Positions 33,478 to 41,724 of a DNA stretch of 64,000 nucleotides are shown here, in pieces. A program made the position numbers and the translations under genes. The notes below the pieces were generated by a model that did not search any database, was not told where the DNA came from, and saw only the letters and a list, made by a program, of their open reading frames with translations. How positions within the stretch are numbered: the stretch's first letter is position 1; each line of letters opens with the position of its first letter. This DNA is from Flavisolibacter ginsenosidimutans (GTDB lineage: Bacteria > Bacteroidota > Bacteroidia > Chitinophagales > Chitinophagaceae), in contig NZ_CP042433.1 of the NCBI RefSeq assembly GCF_007970805.1, positions 372,001 through 436,000 on the forward strand, given 5' to 3'.

Positions 33478-33858
33478 CTGCAAGCCGCGTCATCGTGTCC
33501 GCAATGCGGGCAAGGAAAGTCCGGACAGCACAGAGCAACGCACCACCTAACGGGTGGGTGTTCATCTTAGGATGAACAACAGACAGTGCCACAGAAAATA
33601 ACCGCTCCGGTTAAACGGGGCAAGGGTGAAAACGCGGTGTAAGAGACCGCGAACTTTTTTGGCAACAAAACAGTTGGGTAAACCTTGCGTGCTGAAATGC
33701 CAAATATGTTCCGCTTTACCGGCTGCTCGCCGGTGCTCCGCAAAACGGACGGCGGAACGGGTAGGCAGATAGAGGCCGGCAGAAATGCCGGTCCCAGATA
33801 AATGATGGCGCTTCAACAGCGATTGTTGAAGAACAAAATCCGGCTTACAGGCTTGCAG
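33478..33858 (+). ncRNA. rnpB: RNase P RNA (bacterial class A-like)
   Basis: This is the catalytic RNA that matures tRNA 5' ends. The ends pair as P1: CTGCAAGCC (33478-33486) with GGCTTGCAG (33850-33858). Conserved blocks are in order: GGAAAGTCCGGACA near the 5' end, ACAGAAAATAACCG, GGGTGAAAACGCGGTGTAAG AGACCGC, then AGATAAATGATGGC and the GGCTTACAGG close. The length of about 381 nt is usual. It is preceded by a TACCTTTG promoter and followed directly by a T run. Confidence 0.95.
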
Positions 33859-33866
33859 TTTTTTTC
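33859..33866 (+). terminator. T-run after rnpB
   Basis: TTTTTTT follows the closing strand of P1, so P1 itself may serve as part of the terminator. Confidence 0.6.
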
Positions 33867-33949
33867 ACCGCAGAGAACAAGAGGAGCAGAGACTGTCGCG
33901 GAGAAATATCTTTCTCCCCGCAGCCTTTGTGTACTTTCTTTTCTGCGGT
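33867..33949. repeat. Inverted repeat ACCGCAGA / TCTGCGGT
   Basis: ACCGCAGA (33867-33874) pairs with TCTGCGGT (33942-33949). The interior (GCGGAGAAA..TTTCTCCCCGC) also pairs, forming a long stem between rnpB and the convergent CPBP gene. Confidence 0.65.
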
Positions 33950-34851
33950 TAAAAAATATGGCCTAGATACCCTCCTGATTCCATTAACCACGCGATGCCC
34001 ACATGCACTAAAAAGCCGCCAAAAATGGTTCGGGTATTGTAGGCTACAACGCCCAAAATCAACCCGCCGAAATAAGACGAAATGCATTCGCCCAATGGTT
34101 TGCCAAAATGAATGGTACAATAAAAAATTGCCATGGGCAAAACAGCTTCTTTGCCCACCCATTTGGCAAAGGCCAGTACCAAAAAGCCGCGAAAGAAAAG
34201 TTCGATGGAGAAGAAATCGGTGCCGTAAGAAAGTTCGTAAAGAAGTTTGTAGAAACCACGGTTTGGCTGCAAAAGGTATTCGATGCTTTGAAAGCGCGGA
34301 TACATGCGCAGAAAATCTTTCTGTGTAGAAGCAAGTGCAATCAAGGGGATCATCAACAGCAACATAATGACGTAAGGCCTGGGCTGAAAACCTTTCAGTG
34401 TTACACCGTAAAAAGGCTGGCCTTTGTCAAATACGCGGTACACGATGTGTAACATTGCAACGATCACCACTACTTTGAAGGGCCAGTACACAACGGCGTT
34501 CCAATATTCATCGGCAAACAAGTCGGTAGCAAAATCATATTGAATGTGCGCCGACATCTTCCAGGCAAAAATGGCCGGTGCAACGAGCAGCAACGCCAGG
34601 AATTTTTTGTTGCGAAAAATGCGCGACTTCAGAAAAAGGACTTGCAAAAAATAACCGTAACCAAAGGCGAGGAGAAACAAAGAATACCAGGCAGCAAATT
34701 GTGCGGGTTCGTCAAGGCGGGTGATTTTTTTATTCAGATTGAAACGGTAATTGACAAAAACAACAAGAGCGGTAAAGAGTGTGGCTAACAGAAAAAGCGG
34801 CTTGTTGAGCGACTTCAGGTAATCACGCAAATACCCAACGATTTTTTTCAT
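33949..34851 (-). CDS. CPBP-family intramembrane metalloprotease
   Basis: This 300-residue multi-pass membrane protein belongs to the CAAX-protease/bacteriocin-processing (CPBP, ABI) superfamily. The catalytic region reads SIELFFRGFL, with one Glu of the usual EExxxR pair, and TIHFGKPLGE supplies the metal-binding His. A third motif, FGGFLVHVGIAWL, follows. About eight helices are expected. The internal Met 34851 (MKKIVGYLRDYL) is preferred; the frame extends upstream to 34917 with a non-membrane tail. Target proteins are unknown. Confidence 0.8.
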   Translation of the reverse strand: MKKIVGYLRDYLKSLNKPLFLLATLFTALVVFVNYRFNLNKKITRLDEPAQFAAWYSLFLLAFGYGYFLQVLFLKSRIFRNKKFLALLLVAPAIFAWKMSAHIQYDFATDLFADEYWNAVVYWPFKVVVIVAMLHIVYRVFDKGQPFYGVTLKGFQPRPYVIMLLLMIPLIALASTQKDFLRMYPRFQSIEYLLQPNRGFYKLLYELSYGTDFFSIELFFRGFLVLAFAKWVGKEAVLPMAIFYCTIHFGKPLGECISSYFGGLILGVVAYNTRTIFGGFLVHVGIAWLMESGGYLGHIF

Positions 34852-34981
34852 GCACGAAAGCTTGTAAGTACGTTGCCAAACCACTCCGTGCGGTTCCATC
34901 GGAACAAAGACCGGCACTAAACCACACTGTCGTTTATTTTTGAAGCGAAGAACGTTCTTTCACCTTTTACCGCAATCAGCA

Positions 34982-36115
34982 ATGACGAAAATTATTCCCG
35001 CTATCATCGTTTCCTGTTTCCTGCTTTCCTGCACCGCACAAAAAAAAGCTTCTACGAAAAGCATGAATGGCTTAAAGTTTATCGGCGAATATTTGCTTCC
35101 CGATAAAACAGATTTTAAAAACACAAGAGTGGGAGGCTTGTCGAGCATTGATTACAATCCCGGCGAGAAACTTTATTATTTCATCAGCGATGACCGTTCA
35201 GACTTCGCACCGGCCCGTTATTATACGGCCAGAATTTTTCTTTCTGCGAAAGGCATTGACAGTTTGCGTTTTGCCGACGTTGTTTTTTTGCGGCAAATGA
35301 ACGGCTCTGTCTATCCGAACAAAAACGGCGATTCGCTGCACGTGCCTGACCCCGAAGGCTTGCGCATCAACCATAAAACCGGCGAACTTGTGTGGACGAA
35401 CGAAGGCGAACGTATTGTAAAAAAGGGCTACGCTATTTTGCAAAATCCATCCATCAACATTATGCGAAAAGACGGTCAGTTACTTGATACCTTTTCCTTA
35501 CCGCCAAACATGCACGTAACCGCAACGGAAAGTGGTCCGCGCCGAAACGGAACCTTTGAAGGACTGGCTTTTGCGGACGGCTTCGAAACGCTTTATGTAA
35601 GTGTGGAAGAACCGCTTTATGAAGACGGCCCGCGTGCCGGAGTGCATGATTCAACGGCCTGGATTCGTTTCATCAAATACAACGTACAGACAAAAAAAGC
35701 ACTGGCGCAATATGCTTACCTTCTTGACCCTGTTGTAAAAGAGCCAATCCCAAAAGGCTCGTTTGAAATTAACGGCGTACCGGACATACTTGCGGTAAAC
35801 GATCACCAGTTGCTGGTAACCGAACGTTCGTTTTCAAACGGCTATCTTACCTGTAACGTCCGGGTTTTTCTGGTTGATACAAGCGATGGCGAAGACGTAT
35901 CAAACGTAATCTCCTTAAGCGCTTCTGCACCAAAAAAATTTTTACAAAAGCGATTGTTGTTGAACATGGATAAGCTCGGCATCAACATCTACAACATTGA
36001 AGGCGCAACCTTTGGTCCGCAGTTACCCAACGGAAAGCAAAGCCTCCTGTTTGTGGCCGACGATAATTTTTCGGGAAAAGAAAAAACGCAGCTACTATTG
36101 TTTGAAGTGGAGTAG
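34982..36115 (+). CDS. Esterase-like/phytase-like lipoprotein
   Basis: This 377-residue lipoprotein has a lipobox LLSC (about Cys15) and a beta-propeller body of the esterase-like activity of phytase family: VGGLSSIDYNPGEKLYYFISDD near the start, DPEGLRI, GTFEGLAFADG and NIYNIEGATFGP. Such proteins are extracellular and some act on phosphate esters; the substrate is not known here. I chose the internal Met 34982 that starts the signal peptide rather than the frame start at 34940. Confidence 0.8.
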   Translation: MTKIIPAIIVSCFLLSCTAQKKASTKSMNGLKFIGEYLLPDKTDFKNTRVGGLSSIDYNPGEKLYYFISDDRSDFAPARYYTARIFLSAKGIDSLRFADVVFLRQMNGSVYPNKNGDSLHVPDPEGLRINHKTGELVWTNEGERIVKKGYAILQNPSINIMRKDGQLLDTFSLPPNMHVTATESGPRRNGTFEGLAFADGFETLYVSVEEPLYEDGPRAGVHDSTAWIRFIKYNVQTKKALAQYAYLLDPVVKEPIPKGSFEINGVPDILAVNDHQLLVTERSFSNGYLTCNVRVFLVDTSDGEDVSNVISLSASAPKKFLQKRLLLNMDKLGINIYNIEGATFGPQLPNGKQSLLFVADDNFSGKEKTQLLLFEVE

Positions 36116-36222
36116 GGAAAGGCCGCCGTACGTGCTGCGCCGGTAGTCTGACTTCGGGCTTCTGACTTTTTTTAACCTTGCTTAACCAATCATCTTCTTA
36201 TTTTGTCTGCAAATCATCAAAC

Positions 36223-36627
36223 ATGAAAAAATTCTTATTAATGGCGACGTTGTTTGCCGCAGTAGCTACCACATCTGCTTCAGCGCAGGGCGGTGGCGGC
36301 ATGACGCCTGAGCAAAGAGCCGAGCGCATGAAACAAATGAAAACCGAGCTGATAGCCAAAGCAAAAATCAGCGACGCGGAAGCCGATAAGGTGATGCAAA
36401 TTCAGCAGGAGTCACGCCAAGGCATGCGTGGACTACGCGACCTGTCGCAAGAAGATCGTCAAAAGAAAATGGACGAAATAAAAGCCGAGAACGACAAGAA
36501 ATTTAAAGCCATCCCTCTTACCGACGACCAGGTAAAAGCAGTGGATGCCTTTTATGAAGAGCAAATGAAAAGAATGATGGACCGCATGAAAGGAAACGGC
36601 GGTCAGGGCGGTAACGGAAATCAATAA
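36223..36627 (+). CDS. Periplasmic DUF4890-like protein
   Basis: This 134-residue protein has a cleavable signal peptide (MKKFLLMATLFAAVATTSASAQ), then a highly charged, Met- and Gln-rich helical body with MTPEQRAERMKQMKTEL and LTDDQVKAVDAFYEEQMKRM. The pattern is like LTXXQ/Spy-type small periplasmic helical proteins and DUF4890 of Bacteroidota. The Gly/Asn-rich tail (GGQGGNGNQ) is disordered. A weak -7 box (TAACCTTG) lies at 36173. A chaperone role is possible but unproven. Confidence 0.75.
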   Translation: MKKFLLMATLFAAVATTSASAQGGGGMTPEQRAERMKQMKTELIAKAKISDAEADKVMQIQQESRQGMRGLRDLSQEDRQKKMDEIKAENDKKFKAIPLTDDQVKAVDAFYEEQMKRMMDRMKGNGGQGGNGNQ

Positions 36628-36693
36628 GCAATTTGCAATAGGCAATTTTCAATTATCTATGCTTGCCTGTTGCTCATTGCCTGTTGCCCATTG
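36627..36693. repeat. Facing pair of heptamer arrays (GCAATNN / CCTGTTG words)
   Basis: AGCAATT, TGCAATA, GGCAATT and TTCAATT (36627-36654) face CCTGTTG, CTCATTG, CCTGTTG and CCCATTG (36666-36693). The right-hand words recur near 46197. Confidence 0.85.
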
Positions 36694-36709
36694 TTTTGTC
36701 ATCTCTTCC

Positions 36710-36717
36710 TATTTTTG
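36710..36717 (+). promoter_or_regulatory. -7 box TATTTTTG of the fRMsr gene
   Basis: A perfect TAnnTTTG ends 1 bp before the terminator hairpin at 36718. A start near 36723 would leave most of the hairpin's left arm out of the new RNA. Confidence 0.5.
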
Positions 36718-36747
36718 AAACCCCGTTTACAAGCACGGGGTTTTTTT
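36718..36747 (+). terminator. Terminator hairpin directly before the fRMsr start codon
   Basis: AAACCCCGT (36718-36726) pairs with ACGGGGTTT (36735-36743), followed by T; the ATG begins at 36748. It can stop readthrough from the gene upstream. Confidence 0.8.
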
Positions 36748-37227
36748 ATGGCCGAAGATTTAACCATCGTACAGGGAACCAAAGAAGAACAATACGAAGC
36801 ATTGCTTCCGCAGATAAAAGGCTTGCTGCAAGGTGAGCCTGATTTGATTGCCAACCTTGCAAACGTAGCTGCAGCGCTTAAAGAACAGTTTGGCTGGCTT
36901 TGGGTGGGTTTTTATCTGGTAAAAGGAGAAGACTTGGTTCTGGGCCCGTTTCAGGGGCCGGTAGCTTGTACCCGCATTAAAAAGGGACGGGGTGTGTGCG
37001 GAACGAGTTGGGCAAAAGGAGAAACACTCATCGTTGCGGACGTGGAAAACTTTCCCGGACACATTGCCTGCAGCAGCTTGTCGCGTTCCGAGATTGTGCT
37101 GCCGCTGAAAAAGGAAAACGAAGTGGCCGGTGTGCTTGATGTGGACAGCATTGAACTTTCAACCTTCGACCAGACCGATCAGCATTACCTCGAAGAGATC
37201 ATAAAACTTATTTCTTTTAACACTTAA
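36748..37227 (+). CDS. msrC: Free methionine-R-sulfoxide reductase (GAF domain)
   Basis: This 159-residue GAF-domain enzyme reduces free methionine-(R)-sulfoxide. The three catalytic or resolving cysteines are Cys74 (VACTRIKKG), Cys84 (GVCGTSW) and Cys108 (HIACSS), with the same 10- and 24-residue spacing as E. coli Cys84, 94 and 118. The start is ATG 36748, right after a terminator hairpin. It is monocistronic, ended by the hairpin at 37387. Confidence 0.92.
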   Translation: MAEDLTIVQGTKEEQYEALLPQIKGLLQGEPDLIANLANVAAALKEQFGWLWVGFYLVKGEDLVLGPFQGPVACTRIKKGRGVCGTSWAKGETLIVADVENFPGHIACSSLSRSEIVLPLKKENEVAGVLDVDSIELSTFDQTDQHYLEEIIKLISFNT

Positions 37228-37386
37228 TTTTTTAAGTGAAGGAAAGAGTTTTATACTGCCTGTCATTGCCAACTATTACTTCAGGTTCTTGATTAGAAAT
37301 GCTTGACGAAATCACGCAACTTGCAAGCGGGCACAAGCAAAGGCTATTTAATAGAACGAAATAAAATTGGCCGATGAAAATTTTGC

Positions 37387-37414
37387 AGCTACCTTTTGGT
37401 AGCTTTCATTTTTT
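37387..37414 (+). terminator. Intrinsic terminator
   Basis: AGCTACC (37387-37393) pairs with GGTAGCT (37398-37404) and is followed by TTCATTTTTT. The 160 bp between the msrC stop and this hairpin hold no gene I can support. Confidence 0.8.
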
Positions 37415-37448
37415 AAAAAACGGCACAGTATTTCGAGGCCATTTTACC

Positions 37449-37670
37449 ATGGAACCACGGAACCAAAAAGAAAACTCTTCGTCACAACAGGGACATCACG
37501 AATATCCGCTTAAGCAGGAGATCAGCCCTGCACAGCAGAAGCTGAACGAAGCCGCGCATACCGAAGCGGAAAAGGATATAGAAGATGACGTCGAATTATC
37601 GGCACACAGTCCAAATGACGATTTGGACGAAGGCGAATCAGCACGCCTTGGTGAAGACGTTCCAATTTAA
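37449..37670 (+). CDS. Small disordered hydrophilic protein
   Basis: This 73-residue acidic protein (MEPRNQKENSSSQQGHHE onward) is rich in Glu, Asp, Gln and Ser, with no hydrophobic segment. ATG 37449 is preferred; the frame start at 37374 would include the terminator hairpin. It is the first of three adjacent small ORFs with similar composition. It is likely soluble and intrinsically disordered. No family is recognised. Confidence 0.6.
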   Translation: MEPRNQKENSSSQQGHHEYPLKQEISPAQQKLNEAAHTEAEKDIEDDVELSAHSPNDDLDEGESARLGEDVPI

Positions 37671-37706
37671 ACAAACCATAATCTTAACCAACAAACCAAA
37701 CGTTTT

Positions 37707-37898
37707 ATGCAACAGTTTCAGGGCAGACCCGTGTCGCGGGACAGAAGGGAAGACGACAGAAGTCAACGTGTTTCTTTTGACGGACAAGGCGCTTATCGCG
37801 AACGAAGGTTAAGCGGCGAACCAGCGAAGTACAATACCCGTTCGGAGCAGCGCCGCATCAGTTGGGAAAACGATTTGTACGAAAGACAAAGCATGTAA
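37707..37898 (+). CDS. Small Arg-rich disordered protein
   Basis: This 63-residue protein is dominated by Arg, Asp, Glu, Gln and Ser (MQQFQGRPVSRDRREDDR; ends WENDLYERQSM). It lies 36 bp after the previous small gene and 1 bp before the next, suggesting one transcript. The strongly basic and acidic mix could bind nucleic acid or act as a hydrophilin-like stress protein, but this is a guess from composition. Confidence 0.55.
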   Translation: MQQFQGRPVSRDRREDDRSQRVSFDGQGAYRERRLSGEPAKYNTRSEQRRISWENDLYERQSM

Positions 37899-37899
37899 T

Positions 37900-38091
37900 A
37901 TGGATGGCAAAGAATACGACGCTCAGCGATCATCCGCTGACCGTGACAGGCAAAGCGAAGAATTGGCGAAGGAAGTACCGCCCGAACAATCGGATGATTT
38001 GTTTACCGACAGAGGGGCTATAAATGTAAGCTCGCCAAAAGACGATGAAGACGGGCAGAACAAAGTGGCGACTTCATTAGACGATAACTGA
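37900..38091 (+). CDS. Small acidic disordered protein
   Basis: This 63-residue protein begins MDGKEYDAQRSSADRDRQSE and ends VATSLDDN. It is highly acidic, without hydrophobic or Cys residues, and starts 1 bp after the preceding stop. It is followed by a very stable two-way terminator. No family is recognised. Confidence 0.55.
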   Translation: MDGKEYDAQRSSADRDRQSEELAKEVPPEQSDDLFTDRGAINVSSPKDDEDGQNKVATSLDDN

Positions 38092-38156
38092 ATTACGAAT
38101 GTCTGAACCAGGATTGGGGTGGATTTGAAAGATTGGTAAGAAATCAAAAGCTTTAT

Positions 38157-38194
38157 AACATAAGAGTCGTTCAGCAATGAACGACTCTTATGTT
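38157..38194. terminator. Two-way intrinsic terminator, 16-bp perfect stem
   Basis: AACATAAGAGTCGTTC (38157-38172) pairs perfectly with GAACGACTCTTATGTT (38179-38194). It separates the small-protein genes from the convergent ctpA gene. Confidence 0.9.
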
Positions 38195-38224
38195 TCCTGA
38201 TTAATCCTTCTAATCCGGAAAATC

Positions 38225-39808
38225 CTAGTTCTGCATTGCTTTTTGAAAAACCGGATCGTACAAATTATACACTTCGTAAAAGCCTTCGTTCCGCCATTTC
38301 AAGCGGGCCAGGTAAGCTTCAATTCTTTCCTCAATGTCCTTTTTGTCCGTTTGCGGAACGGCCGACAAATAAATGCTGTCTTTCAGGGCATACGCCTCAA
38401 GCTGTTTCCAGGCATCGCTGGCGTTTTGAAATTTCTGCGCAAACTCCGCCGGGCTTTTGTATTGTTGAAACTCCTGCAGGTGCGAGATGTAGTATTGATA
38501 AATGAAAGCGTTAAAACGTCCGTCTAAATAAAGCCTTGTTACGGCATGAGTGAACAGGCTTGTATCAACGGGAACGTAAATGTTGGGTGTAATGCCACCG
38601 CCGCCGTAAACGATTTTTCCGCCGCTTGTTTTAAACGTTTTTTCCGTTGACAAATGATGCACAGAATCAGGATTGATGATTTCGCCGTGCTCGTAGCGGT
38701 CGCGGATTTCGTCCATGTAAATTTTCTTTCCCTTGTCGTACGGCCGTTGAATGCTGCGGCCCGATGGCGTGTAATAACGAGCCACCGTTAAGCGCAAGGC
38801 CGAGCCATCGCTAAGGCCAAATTGCTCCTGCACCAAACCCTTTCCAAAGGTTCTGCGTCCAATGATTGTTGCCCGGTCCCAATCCTGCAAAGCACCGGCT
38901 AAAATTTCGCTGGCGCTTGCCGTTAGTTCATCCACAAGCACCACCAGTTTTCCTTTTTCAAATACACCGTCCTTCGATGCACGGTATTCTTTTTTCTCAA
39001 TGTTGCTTCCTTGCGTATAAACAATGAGCTTGTTGCTGTCCAAAAATTCGTCGGCAATGTTTACGGCTTGTTGCACATAACCGCCACCGTTGCCGCGCAA
39101 ATCAAGAATCAGTTTTTGCATACCGGCCTTCTTCAGTATCTCCATGCCTTCCATAAACTCTTTGTAGGTAGTTTCGGAAAACTTGTTAAGCTTAAGATAG
39201 CCGGTTGTTGCATCCACCATATAGCTCGCGTCCAATGCCGGTAAAGGAATGCGGCCGCGGGTCACGTTTACCGTTTGCAAAGCCGTGCCCCGTACAATTT
39301 TCAACTGCACGTTACTGCCGGATTTTCCCCGAATTAACCTGCGAATGTTTTGAATGGGAAGTGTTTTGCTGACGATAGAAGAATCGTTCACGGCAACAAT
39401 TTTATCGCCGATTTGAAGGCCTGCTTTTTCGCTTGGCCCATCCGGAATTACGTAGATAACGTTCACCGTGTCTTTAAAAAGATTGAACTCAATGCCGATG
39501 CCTTCAAAGTTGCCTTGCAATTCTTCGGCGGCTTCCTGCACACCCGAAGCCGGGATGTAAACCGAATGCGGATCGAGGTGATCCATCACCGCGTTGATGG
39601 CATCTTCCCGCAGCGAATCCATTTGCACCGAATCCACGTACCGGGTTTTAATCAGGTCCATTGCTTCCTGAAGCGTGGACGTTTTATTGCCCGCAAAAAA
39701 ATCCTTCGCACCGGTTTGCTGATGCAGCTTAAAGCCAAAGAACATCCCCGAGATCATTACCACGGCCAACAACAGCGGAAGCCATACCTGCAATTTTTTA
39801 TTCTTCAT
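38225..39808 (-). CDS. ctpA: C-terminal processing protease (S41)
   Basis: This 527-residue periplasmic protease has an N-terminal membrane anchor (LLLAVVMISGMFFGF), a PDZ domain (about 95-180) that binds substrate C termini, and an S41 catalytic core. The Ser-Lys dyad is Ser298 (LTASASEIL) and Lys323 (FGKGLVQ), 25 residues apart as expected. LDLRGNGGG is conserved. The internal Met 39808 is taken as start because it begins the anchor. Confidence 0.93.
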   Translation of the reverse strand: MKNKKLQVWLPLLLAVVMISGMFFGFKLHQQTGAKDFFAGNKTSTLQEAMDLIKTRYVDSVQMDSLREDAINAVMDHLDPHSVYIPASGVQEAAEELQGNFEGIGIEFNLFKDTVNVIYVIPDGPSEKAGLQIGDKIVAVNDSSIVSKTLPIQNIRRLIRGKSGSNVQLKIVRGTALQTVNVTRGRIPLPALDASYMVDATTGYLKLNKFSETTYKEFMEGMEILKKAGMQKLILDLRGNGGGYVQQAVNIADEFLDSNKLIVYTQGSNIEKKEYRASKDGVFEKGKLVVLVDELTASASEILAGALQDWDRATIIGRRTFGKGLVQEQFGLSDGSALRLTVARYYTPSGRSIQRPYDKGKKIYMDEIRDRYEHGEIINPDSVHHLSTEKTFKTSGGKIVYGGGGITPNIYVPVDTSLFTHAVTRLYLDGRFNAFIYQYYISHLQEFQQYKSPAEFAQKFQNASDAWKQLEAYALKDSIYLSAVPQTDKKDIEERIEAYLARLKWRNEGFYEVYNLYDPVFQKAMQN

Positions 39809-39908
39809 CGTTGCCTTTACTTTGTACAAATTTTTTGCAAAATAGGCGGGAATCGGGAAAAATTGCAGCACCGCTCCTTAATTCAACAAGACTTTAAGCG
39901 CAAAAAGA

Positions 39909-40766
39909 ATGTCGTCCATTTTAATTGCCGATAGCGGCGCCACAAAAGCAGAATGGTGTTTATTAACGAAAGAAGAGAAGAAAACAATTCTTACACCGGG
40001 CCTTAGCCCTTACTTTTTAACCACCGATGCTATTGCCGGCCTGGTTCGGCAGGAGGTTGCTCCACATGTCGAAAACGCTGGCGTACAAGCCGTTTATTTT
40101 TACGGTACCGGCTGCGCCAATCCAGATAATGTAAAGAGTGTGAAGAAGGCGCTGCGCAGTGTGTTTGCAGATGCCGAAGTAGAAGTCTCCACCGATCTGA
40201 TGGCCGCTGCAAGGGCTTTGTGCGGACACGAAAAAGGCATTGCCTGTATTTTGGGAACGGGTTCCAACTCCTGTTACTACAACGGCAAATCAATTGTCAA
40301 AAACAGTCCGGGCCTTGGCTATGTTTTGGGCGACGAAGGCAGCGGCGCTTACCTCGGCAAAAAAGTAATTCAACACTATTTGTACGATACGTTTGACGAA
40401 GACCTCCGTGCCCGCTTCGACGCAAAGTTTGTTACCACGCCGGTAGAGATTTTGGACAACGTTTACAAAAAGCCTCTGCCCAACCGTTACCTTGCGTCCT
40501 TCGCTATGTTCCTTGCAGAGAACCGCGGGCATTACATGATTGAAAACATCATTGAAGACGGGCTGAATGATTTTTTCTTTCAGCACCTTAACAAATACAA
40601 CGAAGTGTGGAAGTACCCCGTCAATTTTGTGGGCAGCGTGGCCGATGGATTTAAAGACGTGTTGCAAAGCTTGTGTGCGTCTTATGAATTTGAGTTGGGA
40701 AGAATTTTTAAGAACCCGATGCAGGGATTGACGGAGTATCACACGGAATTAAGAATGAAGAATTAA
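39909..40766 (+). CDS. BadF/GlcNAc-kinase-like sugar kinase
   Basis: This 285-residue ASKHA-fold kinase has ADSGATKAEW (phosphate 1), LGTGSNSCYY (phosphate 2) and LGDEGSGAYLG. These are typical of the BadF/BcrA-type group that includes N-acetylglucosamine kinase and the MurNAc/GlcNAc kinase MurK. The next gene is murQ, so the likely job is phosphorylation of MurNAc (or GlcNAc) recovered from peptidoglycan; no PTS importer is present. The C-terminal codons ELRMKN and the stop lie in a GAATTAA heptamer array. Confidence 0.85.
   Translation: MSSILIADSGATKAEWCLLTKEEKKTILTPGLSPYFLTTDAIAGLVRQEVAPHVENAGVQAVYFYGTGCANPDNVKSVKKALRSVFADAEVEVSTDLMAAARALCGHEKGIACILGTGSNSCYYNGKSIVKNSPGLGYVLGDEGSGAYLGKKVIQHYLYDTFDEDLRARFDAKFVTTPVEILDNVYKKPLPNRYLASFAMFLAENRGHYMIENIIEDGLNDFFFQHLNKYNEVWKYPVNFVGSVADGFKDVLQSLCASYEFELGRIFKNPMQGLTEYHTELRMKN
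40746..40766 (+). repeat. GAATTAA heptamer array at the kinase 3' end
   Basis: GAATTAA, GAATGAA and GAATTAA make up the last seven codons, including the stop. The same word, on the other strand, forms the array at 19540. Confidence 0.8.
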
Positions 40767-40863
40767 GGGTTTGGAGAAATTGTTTAGGGTAGAATAAGAC
40801 TGAACGGCAAACGAGGCGCCGCAGGCGTTGAACCTTGGTAGAAAAGCGGCGTGAATTTTTCAT

Positions 40864-40880
40864 CGGCTCCGGAGGAGCCG
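40864..40880 (+). repeat. Hairpin just upstream of murQ
   Basis: CGGCTCC (40864-40870) pairs with GGAGCCG (40874-40880) around a GGA loop, 12 bp before the murQ start. It contains GGAGG, which is not expected to act as a ribosome site in this phylum. It may be a small REP-like element. Confidence 0.55.
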
Positions 40881-40892
40881 TACAAACAGCAA

Positions 40893-41708
40893 ATGGAGTC
40901 ATTTATAAAAATAACCGAACAACCGAGTAAGTATCGCCATTTAGAAAAAATGTCCGTTGGTGAGATTTTGGAGAACATCAACAACGAAGACAAAACCGTT
41001 CCTGCTGCTATTGAAAAAGTGCTGCCCGATATTGAAAACCTCGTAAACGTTGTGAGCGACAAAATGCTTTCCGGCGGACGTTTGTTTTACATCGGCGCAG
41101 GTACCAGCGGACGATTGGCCGTAGTGGACGCAAGCGAATGTCCGCCCACGTACGGCGTGCCTTACGGTTTGGTGGTCGCCGTTATTGCCGGCGGTGACGA
41201 AGCCATCACCAAGGCCGTTGAAAATGCAGAGGATGATTTTATGCAGGGCTGGAAAGATTTGGAAACACACAACATTAGCGACAAAGACGTCGTTATCGGC
41301 ATTGCCGCAAGCGGCACTACACCTTACGTAATTGGCGCCTTGGAAGAAGCAAAAAAACGTGACATCGTTACCGGCAGCATTACCAACAATCCGGGTTCGC
41401 CGCTTTCACAAATTGCCGATTATCCAATCGCAGTGGAGGTAGGCCCTGAGTTTGTTACCGGTAGCACAAGAATGAAAAGTGGAACCTCGCAAAAGCTCAT
41501 CCTGAACATGATTTCCACCACGGCTATGATTCAATTGGGAAGGGTAGAAGACAACAAGATGGTGAACATGCAACTGACCAACGAAAAGCTGGTTGACCGT
41601 GGCACAAAAATGATAATGGATAAAATTGGAATAGCCGATTACGACGAAGCGAAAGAACTGTTGTTGATGCACGGCAGTGTCAAAAAAGCGATAGATTCAA
41701 TCGGCTAA
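40893..41708 (+). CDS. murQ: N-acetylmuramic acid 6-phosphate etherase
   Basis: This 271-residue SIS-fold lyase cleaves the lactyl ether of MurNAc-6-phosphate to give GlcNAc-6-phosphate and D-lactate. GAGTSGRLAVVDASECPPT holds the sugar-phosphate site and the catalytic Glu82, and TRMKSGTSQKLILNM is diagnostic. The internal Met 40893 is taken as start; the upstream Met 40851 would extend through a hairpin. It is shorter than the roughly 298-residue E. coli protein at the C terminus. It forms a peptidoglycan-recycling pair with the kinase upstream. Confidence 0.95.
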   Translation: MESFIKITEQPSKYRHLEKMSVGEILENINNEDKTVPAAIEKVLPDIENLVNVVSDKMLSGGRLFYIGAGTSGRLAVVDASECPPTYGVPYGLVVAVIAGGDEAITKAVENAEDDFMQGWKDLETHNISDKDVVIGIAASGTTPYVIGALEEAKKRDIVTGSITNNPGSPLSQIADYPIAVEVGPEFVTGSTRMKSGTSQKLILNMISTTAMIQLGRVEDNKMVNMQLTNEKLVDRGTKMIMDKIGIADYDEAKELLLMHGSVKKAIDSIG

Positions 41709-41721
41709 TCAGCTAATCGGC
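41702..41721 (+). repeat. CNGCTAAT octamer words at the murQ 3' end
   Basis: CGGCTAAT and CAGCTAAT then CGGC overlap the murQ stop. They are the same words as the arrays at 22983 and 59661. Confidence 0.75.
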
Positions 41722-41724
41722 ACC

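Noticed and set aside
40864..40892. GGAGG upstream of murQ as a Shine-Dalgarno site
   Set aside because: It is locked in a stable hairpin, and Bacteroidota genes generally do not use such sites.
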